DNA of 43,792 nt. Origin: an uncultured Oscillospiraceae bacterium. GTDB lineage: Bacteria; Bacillota; Clostridia; Oscillospirales; Acutalibacteraceae. The notes beneath the pieces are model-generated. The model worked only from the letters and a program-made list of their open reading frames with translations, did no database searches and was not told the origin of the DNA. Position numbers and translations under genes: made by a program. Shown piece after piece: positions 33,028 to 40,249 of the stretch (positions are counted from its first letter, which is position 1; each line of letters starts with the position of its first letter). The stretch is from the NCBI GenBank assembly GCA_900552115.1, contig URYP01000004.1, forward strand, positions 1 through 43,792. Direction: 5' to 3'.

Positions 33028-34103
33028 GAAAGCACCTCCCTTTTTGAAGTTTCATCGCCGGTCAGCGCCAGCTCGACGGCGTAGGTTACGATATGGTCGA
33101 GTGGGTATCCAGCGGCCTGCATCATACGCGGAAACCGGCTGTGCGCCGTAAACCCCGGAATGGTGTTTATCTCATTGAATACGATTTCGCCCCGGGGAGT
33201 GAGAAACATATCCACCCGCGCAAACCCACGGCAATCCAGCGCCCTGTACAGGATTTTTGCCGTCTTTTTCAATTCCTCCGCTTTTTCGGGAGAAAGACGG
33301 GCAGGTACATGGATCTTGGAGGTGAGCAGATGGTATTTTTCATTGTAGTCAAAGAAACCGTCCGCCAGCTCAATTTCATCGATCTCGCCGGTGACTAACT
33401 GGGTATTGCCCATCACGGCGCAGCCGACCTCAAAACCGGGGATATTTTCTTCGGCTATGACCCGGCTGTCAAACTCAAAGGCCCTCTCTATGGCTGACAC
33501 TAACGCACCGCTGTCGGCCACCTTGGTCACACCGAAGGACGAGCCCGCTTTTACCGGCTTGATAAACAGGGGATAACCGGTTGCCTCCGCCTGCTCCATT
33601 ATGTGGCTTTCCGTATATCCTGGTTCGATCACGAAGGAACGCGGCACCCGGATACCCGCTGCCCGGGCGATTGTATGGGCTCTGTCCTTGTCCATGCACA
33701 GCGCCGACGCAAGTGTGCCGCATCCGACAAGGGGGATTCCCGACAGTTCACAAAGCCCTTGCACCGTCCCATCCTCTCCGTTTTGCCCATGCAGGACAGG
33801 GAAGACCGCATCCACGGCGATTTTCTCCACCCCCTTCTCATGGAACACCAGCAGCGCCCGCGTACCGCCGTCTGGAGATAAGGCGCAGGGTGTGCAATAT
33901 GCGGAGGAATACCAGACGTCGGCGGCAATATTGTCGATTTCACCGGTATAGTGAAACCAGCCGCCCTCCGGCGTGATACCAACCATAACCGGATGATATT
34001 GGTTTGTATGGAAATGGCGCAGCACACTGCTGGCGGATTCCAGAGATACGCGGTATTCCGGCGAGTTCCCGCCGAAAAGGATGAGTATGGTTTTCTGTTT
34101 CAT
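33024..34103 (-). CDS. vanG: D-alanine--D-serine ligase, VanG type
   Basis: 359 residues with the ATP-grasp fold of D-Ala-D-X ligases: LFGGNSPEYRVSLESA, VFPVLHGQNGEDGTVQG, FIKPVKAGSSFGV, GEIDEIEL and EINTIPGF. The EKYHLLTSKIHVPAR segment, in the region that sets specificity, fits the D-Ala-D-Ser ligases (VanC/E/G/L/N). The neighbours vanXY and vanT, which make sense only for D-Ser precursors, support this. Lies between vanW and vanXY with tight spacing. A strict specificity call would need alignment with Ddl and VanC. Confidence 0.88.
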   Translation of the reverse strand: MKQKTILILFGGNSPEYRVSLESASSVLRHFHTNQYHPVMVGITPEGGWFHYTGEIDNIAADVWYSSAYCTPCALSPDGGTRALLVFHEKGVEKIAVDAVFPVLHGQNGEDGTVQGLCELSGIPLVGCGTLASALCMDKDRAHTIARAAGIRVPRSFVIEPGYTESHIMEQAEATGYPLFIKPVKAGSSFGVTKVADSGALVSAIERAFEFDSRVIAEENIPGFEVGCAVMGNTQLVTGEIDEIELADGFFDYNEKYHLLTSKIHVPARLSPEKAEELKKTAKILYRALDCRGFARVDMFLTPRGEIVFNEINTIPGFTAHSRFPRMMQAAGYPLDHIVTYAVELALTGDETSKREVLS

Positions 34104-34108
34104 TATGA

Positions 34109-34933
34109 TCAGCCTTTCACAATTACATTTGTACCATCGGGCAGCGGATAGCCGATTTTACAACGGTTCCGATACAGCTTTTGGCCTGACAGGCGCTGCT
34201 CGGTGCAGGTGTCGACGGCGTATCGCACTATATCGACTTCCTCATAAACGCCGTCTTCCTCGCGGATATACCGGGTGTTGTCCCCGGCAGCCCGATATAT
34301 CCGCCCCTTGTCCTGCTCGCTGTAAATACGGCCGATGATCCGATACTCATCAAAGGCAATGGCAATTTGAAAGACGGCGGTGGTATCATTACGCACACGC
34401 AGGTCCAGCCATCCCTCCGATACCGTTGCATCGACCCCGGCCGGCGCGTCGCTGGGCGGTTCCGGAAAATCCTTAACGCCGTGGCCGTGGCGCTCCACAA
34501 TTGTCAGGGGGGTATTCAGGAACATCCAGAAAAGCAGGTTGCTCAGCTGGCACAGCCCGCCGCCTTTCTCAGGAACAAGCCGGCCGTTGACCACAGCCAG
34601 ACCATCCTTGTAGGAGGTATGCTTATCGGCCCGCCGTACGGTATGCCAGAAGGAAAAGGTCTCACCGGGCCGGATCAGCAGCCTGTCCAGCGGTACGGAT
34701 GCAAGCTTTAGATTGAACACCTTGTTTTCCTGGTAAATCATGGGCAGTCCAGTGGTGCGGTTGAGCATGGGGCAGCTCGTTTCAAACTGAATGCAGGGCA
34801 GGGCCTCGTCCGTTTGCTCCGCCGCATAGCGGTTTTTGTCCAGTTTCATTTTCAGATAAAAGCAAAATCGTTTCTGCCAGACCCTGAGCGGAAGCAGCCA
34901 GGGAAACGTCTGCGTCAGCCGTTTGCGCGCCAT
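34109..34933 (-). CDS. vanW: VanW family protein
   Basis: 274 residues from ATG 34933 with AAAGGAGGACTTTTT; an in-frame upstream ATG lies inside the hairpin at 34964-34999 and lacks a ribosome site. Contains the VanW signature GETFSFWHTV ... EKGGGLCQLSNLLFW ... ERHGHG. VanW accompanies vanB and vanG clusters and its biochemical role is unknown. Five bp before vanG. The arrangement vanR-vanS-vanW-vanG-vanXY-vanT follows the vanG type. Confidence 0.9.
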   Translation of the reverse strand: MARKRLTQTFPWLLPLRVWQKRFCFYLKMKLDKNRYAAEQTDEALPCIQFETSCPMLNRTTGLPMIYQENKVFNLKLASVPLDRLLIRPGETFSFWHTVRRADKHTSYKDGLAVVNGRLVPEKGGGLCQLSNLLFWMFLNTPLTIVERHGHGVKDFPEPPSDAPAGVDATVSEGWLDLRVRNDTTAVFQIAIAFDEYRIIGRIYSEQDKGRIYRAAGDNTRYIREEDGVYEEVDIVRYAVDTCTEQRLSGQKLYRNRCKIGYPLPDGTNVIVKG

Positions 34934-34963
34934 AAAAAGTCCTCCTTTATGCGGATAAAGAAA

Positions 34964-34999
34964 TCCCCGCCTCATATCCTTAGGATACCAAAGCGGGGA
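34964..34999 (-). promoter_or_regulatory. Attenuator-like hairpin in the vanW leader
   Basis: TCCCCGC / GCGGGGA outer stem with TATCC-TTA-GGATA nested inside; on the minus strand it is followed by TTTCTTT. It lies between the putative VanR boxes and the vanW ribosome site, so transcripts from that promoter must pass it. Confidence 0.5.
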
Positions 35000-35035
35000 C
35001 GCGTTTGTTTACGTTTTCACTTTTGAATGTCTTGG

Positions 35036-35059
35036 GATTTCCTTCGCCAAATCCTACGA
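35036..35059 (-). promoter_or_regulatory. Putative VanR-box pair upstream of vanW
   Basis: Read on the minus strand, TCGTAGGATTTG and GCGAAGGAAATC are adjacent 12-mers. They resemble the recalled VanR box TCGTANGAAANT (first 8 positions exact in one; 3 mismatches in the other). The same bases can also be read as the inverted repeat GGATTT...AAATCC, so the call is tentative. Confidence 0.4.
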
Positions 35060-35117
35060 TTTTCTGAAGACAGATAAAAAGCAGCGGTGATATTACTCTA
35101 AAGCAGATCAAACCGGT

Positions 35118-36239
35118 TCAGCCCAGACGTCCCGACAGAGGCAGCGTAACGGTAAAGCGGATCGTTTCATCAAAGCTTTCCGCGGTAATCCGCCCGCCGT
35201 GCAGCTCAACGATTTCTTTGGCAATCGCCAGCCCGAGTCCCGCACCGCCGGTGGAGCTGGCGCGGGAGGAATCCAGACGGAAGAACTGTTCGAAAATACG
35301 GCTTAGCTTTTCGGGCGGTATCGTTTTACCTTGATTGCTCACCGTGACCACGGCGTTTTCGCCGCTGACAGACAGGGTTACCGACACAGCGGTTCCCGGA
35401 TAGCTGTAATTGACGGCATTGCGCAGCAGATTATCGAACACCCGCTCCAATTTCGCGGGATCGCAGATGATCGTTATGTCCGGCGCGGCCTGTATCTGCC
35501 ACTCCAGGTCTTTTTCCGCTATTACAGGATTAAATTCATAGGTAATCTGATACAGCATCCGGGTCAGGTTTACCGTTTCCTCTTCCAGCGTCAGGTGGGA
35601 CAAATTAAAACGGGTTATATCGAAGAATTCGTTGATGAGCTCCTCCAGCCGGGCCGCTTTATCCAGCGCGATACCGGTATATTTGGCACGCAGTTCGGGC
35701 GAAACCTGCGGTTCGTCGCGCAGCAGCGTCAGATAGCCGATAACGCTGGTCAGCGGTGTTTTCAGGTCATGGGCGAGATAGACAATAAGATCGTTTTTTC
35801 GCTGTTCGGCCTCCCGGGCGGTCCGGGCGCTGTGCAGAGCCTGCTCGCGTACCAAATTGAGCTCGTTTTCCGTATCGGCCATGGCGTCGGGCAGGACGAT
35901 CGGTTCTTCAGTGGGATTGGCCAGTTGCTCGGATGCGGCCACTGTTTCGTCCAGATAACGAAGCGGCTTGGCGATGAAATAATAGGTAATCAGCGCCCAT
36001 CCCGTTAAGGCGAGAGTACCGACAAACAACAGGATGTATTCCTTGATAAAGTGTAGAATCTGATAAAAGGGATCGGTCTCAAACCAAGTGATTTGGCTGC
36101 TTATCTGTAGGGCCAGCATGAGGCAGAGCGCGAGACCTGCCAGGAATCCGGCAACGCTTAAAAAATATTGCAGCAACAGCTGTCTTGACAATCGGCTGCG
36201 GCGCCGGCGTCCCCGCGCCAGCCGTTCGTTCCTATTCAA
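35118..36239 (-). CDS. vanS: VanS-type sensor histidine kinase
   Basis: 373 residues. Two membrane helices (about 22-47 and 70-92) bracket a short external loop. Then come a HAMP-like linker, the H box VYLAHDLKTPLTS (His about 157), N box DNLLRNAVNYS, and G boxes GGAGLGLAIAKEIVELHGG. The small external domain resembles VanS of vanB/G clusters. It should sense the glycopeptide or wall damage and phosphorylate VanR. Start overlaps vanR by 8 bp. Confidence 0.88.
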   Translation of the reverse strand: MNRNERLARGRRRRSRLSRQLLLQYFLSVAGFLAGLALCLMLALQISSQITWFETDPFYQILHFIKEYILLFVGTLALTGWALITYYFIAKPLRYLDETVAASEQLANPTEEPIVLPDAMADTENELNLVREQALHSARTAREAEQRKNDLIVYLAHDLKTPLTSVIGYLTLLRDEPQVSPELRAKYTGIALDKAARLEELINEFFDITRFNLSHLTLEEETVNLTRMLYQITYEFNPVIAEKDLEWQIQAAPDITIICDPAKLERVFDNLLRNAVNYSYPGTAVSVTLSVSGENAVVTVSNQGKTIPPEKLSRIFEQFFRLDSSRASSTGGAGLGLAIAKEIVELHGGRITAESFDETIRFTVTLPLSGRLG

Positions 36240-36927
36240 TGGTATATCCCACCCCCCAAACGGTTTTAATAAACTTCGGTTTGCGGCTGGGCTCTTTCAT
36301 TTTTTCACGCAGCCGGGCGATATGAGCCATCACCGTGTTGTTGCTGTCCAGGTATTTTTCGCCCCATACCGCTTCAAACAACTCTTCCGAGGGCACCACG
36401 GTTCCCCGGCGCTCGCAAAGATACCAGAGAATATCAAATTCGATGGGTGTCAGCGGCAGATCGTTTCCGTACAGGCAGCATTTTCGGCTGTTCCGACACA
36501 CGTACAGGCCGGCAAAGTCATACTCTTGCCGGTTATCCAGTGCCCGGTTTTCCGTATTATAGCGGGTATAGCGGCGGAGCTGTGTTTTGACCCGGGCCAG
36601 CAGCTCCAGCGGGTTAAAGGGCTTGGTAATATAATCGTCAGCCCCCAGTGTAAGCCCCATGATTTTGTCCATATCCTCCACCTTTGCCGTGAGCATGAGA
36701 ATAGGAAACATATGCTGTTCGCGGATTTTTTGGCAGAGGGTAAAACCGTCCATATCGGGGAGCATTACATCCAGAATGGCCAGGGTTACCTCCTCCCGCT
36801 CCACACAATGCAGAGCATCGCCCGCTGTATAAAACTTCAGCACCTCGTATCCGTCGTTGACTAAATACAGCTCCACCAAATCCGCAATTTCCTGCTCGTC
36901 GTCCACTACGAGAATGCGCTCGGCCAT
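36232..36927 (-). CDS. vanR: VanR-type OmpR/PhoB response regulator
   Basis: 231 residues from ATG 36927 (AAAAAGGGTGGATAAC ahead); an in-frame GTG at 36936 is less well placed. Receiver domain with VDDEQE, phosphoacceptor Asp about 53 in LAILDVMLPDMDG and Lys in DDYITKPFNP, then a winged-helix output domain (LTPIEFDILWYLCERRG; VMAHIARLREK; IKTVWGVGYTIE). First gene of the cluster, overlapping vanS. VanR-box-like repeats and a -10 box lie upstream, suggesting autoactivation. Confidence 0.88.
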   Translation of the reverse strand: MAERILVVDDEQEIADLVELYLVNDGYEVLKFYTAGDALHCVEREEVTLAILDVMLPDMDGFTLCQKIREQHMFPILMLTAKVEDMDKIMGLTLGADDYITKPFNPLELLARVKTQLRRYTRYNTENRALDNRQEYDFAGLYVCRNSRKCCLYGNDLPLTPIEFDILWYLCERRGTVVPSEELFEAVWGEKYLDSNNTVMAHIARLREKMKEPSRKPKFIKTVWGVGYTIE

Positions 36928-36966
36928 GTTATCCACCCTTTTTCCAATAACTAAAATTATAAAGCT

Positions 36967-37033
36967 ATTATAACCTGTTTCTGCTTAAACCGTCTCCGGT
37001 ATACCATACGAAACTCTTAAGATTTTCATAAGA
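36967..37033 (-). promoter_or_regulatory. vanR promoter with two VanR-box-like sites
   Basis: On the minus strand, TCTTATGAAAAT (37022-37033, one mismatch to the recalled TCGTANGAAANT) and TCGTATGGTATA (37000-37011, a partial match) lie 22 bp apart start to start, two helical turns. A perfect TATAAT follows (36967-36972) without a good -35, as expected for an activator-dependent promoter. Confidence 0.5.
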
Positions 37034-37197
37034 CTAGGGCCTTGCCTTATCCCTGTTATACAGACGGGAAGCTTTGTCTGTGCACGCCAACGTCTTGCGT
37101 CGCCATCTGTATGTGAAACGGCTCAAAACGCCATAAAATATGAAGTTAACCGGCCGTTTCAGCAGGTCGGGGCCATGAATACATCGCCAACCTAAAA

Positions 37198-37228
37198 AAC
37201 GAGGCCTGCCCGATGGGCAGACCTCGTT
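37198..37228 (-). terminator. Terminator next to the tRNA-Thr fragment
   Basis: AACGAGG-CTGCCC / GGGCAG-CCTCGTT with GAT loop and one mismatched position, A-rich on one side and T-rich on the other. On the minus strand it lies just past the tRNA 3' end and presumably once ended tRNA-Thr transcription. Confidence 0.85.
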
Positions 37229-37232
37229 TTTC

Positions 37233-37279
37233 TGGAGCTGGTGGACGGACTCGAACCCCCGACCTGCTGATTACAAATC
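37233..37279 (-). pseudogene. Displaced 3' fragment of tRNA-Thr (UGU), attachment-site scar
   Basis: Read on the minus strand it gives GATTTGTAATC (anticodon loop, TGT), AGCAGGTC, T loop TTCGAGT, CACCAGC and encoded CCA. The D arm and 5' acceptor half are absent. The T stem has a G-G mismatch (GGGGG against CCGTC) and the anticodon stem would carry a C-A mismatch, as expected for a decaying leftover. The integrase gene lies 140 bp away, so this is the attachment end of an integrated element. Confidence 0.75.
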
Positions 37280-37370
37280 GGTATTCCGGCCTTTTGTGGC
37301 AATCTATAAATCTAAAAAATGGCTTTTTCATGCGGTTTATTTTAAATTTATGGCGGTGAGTTTTTGCGCG

Positions 37371-37415
37371 ATTTGGTCGTTGTTGGTGGCCATAACGACC
37401 AAATAACGACCAAAT
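37371..37415. repeat. 11-bp repeats next to the integrase, possible arm-type sites
   Basis: AACGACCAAAT occurs twice back to back (37394-37404, 37405-37415), and its inverse ATTTGGTCGTT at 37371-37381. They end 2 bp from the integrase stop codon. They could be integrase arm sites, an integrase terminator stem, or both. Confidence 0.6.
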
Positions 37416-37416
37416 T

Positions 37417-38586
37417 CTAACTGCGTTTGCGAGTGAGAACCAGATCTATAGCTTCTGCAGCCGAAGCATCTGCCGACTGGATTTGGTGAGCATATATATT
37501 ACCTGTTGTAGACACTTGAGCATGTCCCAGTCTTGTGCTTACGGTGCGTATATCAACATGGGCGGCAATCAAAAGGCTGGCACAGGTATGCCGGAGACCA
37601 TGTATATTGATATGCGGTAAGTCGTGACGCTTTAAGAATTTTCCAAACCACCTGGGGAGAGTGTCAGGGTGTATGGGGTCGCCCTCCTGTGTGGTGAACA
37701 GCCGCCCACAGTCTTTCCATCTATCACCCAAAAGAAGCCTTTGCTCTATCTGCCAAATACGGTATTCTTTAAGCAAAGTAATTACGTTATCTGAAATTCT
37801 TATGACCCGTTGCGACCTTTTGTTTTTCGGTTCTTTGGTAATAGTCCCGGTTCCGGGTATATATTGGCTGGAACGGACGATCTGCATAAGTCCGCGTTCA
37901 AAGTCTATGTCTTGCCATTCCAGACCAAGCAATTCACCTTTGCGTAGACCAGTATACAAAAGTAGCTTTATCATTGTTCTATACTGGATTGGTTCATTTT
38001 CCAACGCATCCAGCAAAGCCGCCGCCTGATCTTCATCTAGGTGGGCGGCTTCTTTTTGTTCCACCTTTGGCGGCTTTACTTTAAGCGGACTGATAGCAAT
38101 AACGCCCCACAGGATGGCGCAGTTAAACATAGAGGACAGCAGACGATGGTAGTGCATTATTGTGGAATTGGACAACTTACCCCCCGTCTTTTTATTCATA
38201 CCGTTTTCTGCGAGATTATCATAAAATTGCTGAATATGAAAAGGCTTAATTTTATCCATGCGAAGATGACCGATTGCCGCAACCACCCGGCGGAGCAGCT
38301 TTTCATTTTCAACGATAGACTTTGGGGCAAGCTGTTTCTTGCAGTGCTGCTCCATCCACAGATCAGCAAAGGTTGCCAGCTTCATGGAACTGTCGGCGAC
38401 CGTCCCGCTCTTAACTTGTTCCTCAAATAGCACCGCCTGCCGTTCCAGCTCCTTGTCGATCTGCTTTTGCGTCATGCCGGGAGCGGGTTTCCATGTCGTG
38501 GAGCGCATAATCTGCTTGCCGGCCGCGTCATATCCGGCAGATACCCGTATACGGTAGGTGTCACCGCGTTTCTGGATCGTCGGCAT
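37417..38586 (-). CDS. int: Tyrosine recombinase / site-specific integrase
   Basis: 389 residues. N-terminal arm-binding domain (IQKRGDTYRIRVSAGYDAAG), a SAM-like core-binding domain (ATFADLWMEQHCKKQL), and a catalytic domain with Arg in YTGLRKGELLGLEW, HGLRHTCASLLI, the His in LGHAQVSTT and the nucleophile Tyr in GNIYAHQ. All catalytic residues are present, so it is likely functional. It catalyses insertion and excision at tRNA-Thr. Tn916/phage-type layout. The ATG at 38586 directly follows the stop codon of the upstream DUF6076-like gene. Confidence 0.93.
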   Translation of the reverse strand: MPTIQKRGDTYRIRVSAGYDAAGKQIMRSTTWKPAPGMTQKQIDKELERQAVLFEEQVKSGTVADSSMKLATFADLWMEQHCKKQLAPKSIVENEKLLRRVVAAIGHLRMDKIKPFHIQQFYDNLAENGMNKKTGGKLSNSTIMHYHRLLSSMFNCAILWGVIAISPLKVKPPKVEQKEAAHLDEDQAAALLDALENEPIQYRTMIKLLLYTGLRKGELLGLEWQDIDFERGLMQIVRSSQYIPGTGTITKEPKNKRSQRVIRISDNVITLLKEYRIWQIEQRLLLGDRWKDCGRLFTTQEGDPIHPDTLPRWFGKFLKRHDLPHINIHGLRHTCASLLIAAHVDIRTVSTRLGHAQVSTTGNIYAHQIQSADASAAEAIDLVLTRKRS

Positions 38587-39621
38587 TTAGAGCACCTTCT
38601 TTTCCTTAACCGCTTTGAGCCATTTTATAAACTCTTCGTTAGTCTTTCGCCCACTCTTTATATCATTTCTCCACTCATTCCCCTCTTTTTTGAATTTTTT
38701 CACAGCTTTGACAAGGGCTTTATTTTCGTAGTTACATCGTCTGCTCTTGTTTTGCATTGTATTGTAAATGCTTCTATATAACTTCGTGGCCTCATCAGTA
38801 CGGTTTTTTTCAAGATAGTCTCTATATTTTCCATATTCTCTACATGTTTTACTTTCATCTTGGGGGCTGATGTTATCACAATATATCGTGTATGGATGAG
38901 TTGAAACAAAATATTTGCCACAGTTTGGGCACTGCTTTAGATTAATATTTTTTTCAATCATATCAAATAGAATACAGTCAAAAACGTCTAAGCCGTTTGA
39001 AAATGTGAGCTTTTTTATTGCGGTTGTTTTTTTGCCATGCCTCTCAAAGCTTGCCAGGAGGGATTCGTATTTGTTAACTTCTGAATCTTGACTATTAATT
39101 ATTTCGGTCATTTCCCGCTTAAAATTCCTATCGTCTTTGTAATCATCGTAATTGCTGTCAAATGCTATGTTTAGCGTAAATGTATGTTCTAATATAGAAG
39201 GTGCACCCCAGCCCCATAGCGACAGTTGATAAGCAAAATATCTTTCTACCCTTGAAACGTTATAAGAACAATCCTCTAAAAATACAGCTTTAATTAATGA
39301 CTTTTTTGCATTCATATACTTTTTATTGTATATATAAAATTCATATTCCAATTTAGCAACAGATTCATCAATAGCCGCATTATACTTTATCAATATTTCC
39401 TCCGGCATTGGCTCACAAAACAAAGGCTTATTTGCTTCATAAGCATCTTTACTCATTTTGGGACAAAACAAAGAAAAAAAATCTTTATTTAGGACATGGA
39501 CAACGAAATCGTAATTGTTTTCTAAATCAAAAAGTATATAGCCGAAATCGGTAAACATAGCTTCTAAAGGCAAATATGCACTATCCAATACTATGTCGTC
39601 CTCGCCAAATACAAAGCTCAT
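38587..39621 (-). CDS. DUF6076-like protein with zinc-ribbon-type cysteines
   Basis: 344 residues, AT-rich. C-terminal third has CPNCGKYFVSTHPYTIYCDN and further C and H residues (KTCREYGKYRDYL), a CxxC...C...C arrangement that could bind zinc, then a basic helical region (NKSRRCNYENKALVKAVKKF). Such proteins occur beside integrases in Firmicute elements and resemble DUF6076. Function unknown. Co-transcribed with int. Confidence 0.65.
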   Translation of the reverse strand: MSFVFGEDDIVLDSAYLPLEAMFTDFGYILFDLENNYDFVVHVLNKDFFSLFCPKMSKDAYEANKPLFCEPMPEEILIKYNAAIDESVAKLEYEFYIYNKKYMNAKKSLIKAVFLEDCSYNVSRVERYFAYQLSLWGWGAPSILEHTFTLNIAFDSNYDDYKDDRNFKREMTEIINSQDSEVNKYESLLASFERHGKKTTAIKKLTFSNGLDVFDCILFDMIEKNINLKQCPNCGKYFVSTHPYTIYCDNISPQDESKTCREYGKYRDYLEKNRTDEATKLYRSIYNTMQNKSRRCNYENKALVKAVKKFKKEGNEWRNDIKSGRKTNEEFIKWLKAVKEKKVL

Positions 39622-39660
39622 TTTTTCGCCCCCTATTGCTTGTACATTTTTTTAAAATAA

Positions 39661-39746
39661 AAAAGCAATCGCACAACGGTTTTCACTGCCAGCATATTGA
39701 CTGATTGCTTTTCGTTGCATATAATAAACAAAAGCAATGTTGCTTT
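39661..39746. promoter_or_regulatory. Divergent control region with AAAGCAA-type inverted repeats
   Basis: In the 190-bp gap between the divergent DUF6076-like and HTH genes, AAAAGCAATC (39661-39670) faces GATTGCTTTT (39703-39712), and AAAGCAA-TG-TTGCTTT is a palindrome at 39731-39746. Shared half-sites suggest operators for an element repressor. The rest of the gap shows no gene. Confidence 0.45.
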
Positions 39747-39811
39747 CTTTTGCTACATTATACACCAAGCAATTAAAAAGTTCAACAACAATTTTCAAGG
39801 AGGGCGAAAAC

Positions 39812-40000
39812 ATGAGCCAGACAAATCAGACAATCAGAAGGGCAGCGGCAGGAGCAGGCGTGAAGCTGTGGCAGATAGCCGACAAGCTGGGCTACACAGA
39901 CAGCTATTTCTCACGCCTGCTCCGCAAGGAGCTGCCAGCAGACAAGCAGGCGCAGATCATGCAGATCATTGCCGAACTGGAACCGGAGGCGGGAGAATGA
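39812..40000 (+). CDS. Small HTH DNA-binding protein
   Basis: 62 residues from ATG 39812 behind CAAGGAGGGCGAAAAC; an upstream extension of the frame crosses the operator region and is not used. QTIRRAAAGAGVKLWQIADK followed by LGYTDSYFSRLLRKE forms a Cro-like helix-turn-helix. Overlaps the next gene by 4 bp (ATGA). Probably a regulator of the element. Confidence 0.8.
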   Translation: MSQTNQTIRRAAAGAGVKLWQIADKLGYTDSYFSRLLRKELPADKQAQIMQIIAELEPEAGE

Positions 40001-40239
40001 CACCACGCATGAGGACGATTGCAGAAGCGGCGGCAGAGATTAAGAGGCTTGACCCTGATACGGCTATTACGCCGTACTACATCCGAAATTTGGTCTTGTC
40101 CGGTAAGATTCCGCATTTGCGGGTGGGAGCAAAGCGCCTTATCAATCTGGATGTACTGATCGCCTATCTGAACAGCCCCGCTCCCGAACCGGAGGAATCG
40201 CCCATCGAGCGGGGCGTGATTCGCCGGATAGCGGAATAA
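39997..40239 (+). CDS. Excisionase-family DNA-binding protein
   Basis: 80 residues. Winged-helix/MerR-like excisionase fold: AEAAAEIKRLDPDTAITPYYIRNLVLSGKIPHLRVGAKRLI, followed by a Pro/Glu tail. Start ATG overlaps the preceding stop, with GGCGGGAG ahead. Could bias the integrase to excision or act as a replication/regulation factor. Confidence 0.75.
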   Translation: MTPRMRTIAEAAAEIKRLDPDTAITPYYIRNLVLSGKIPHLRVGAKRLINLDVLIAYLNSPAPEPEESPIERGVIRRIAE

Positions 40240-40249
40240 AGGACGGGCG

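Noticed and set aside
37146..37331. 61-codon minus-strand frame across the tRNA-Thr fragment
   Set aside because: It runs through the tRNA scar and a terminator and has no ribosome site.
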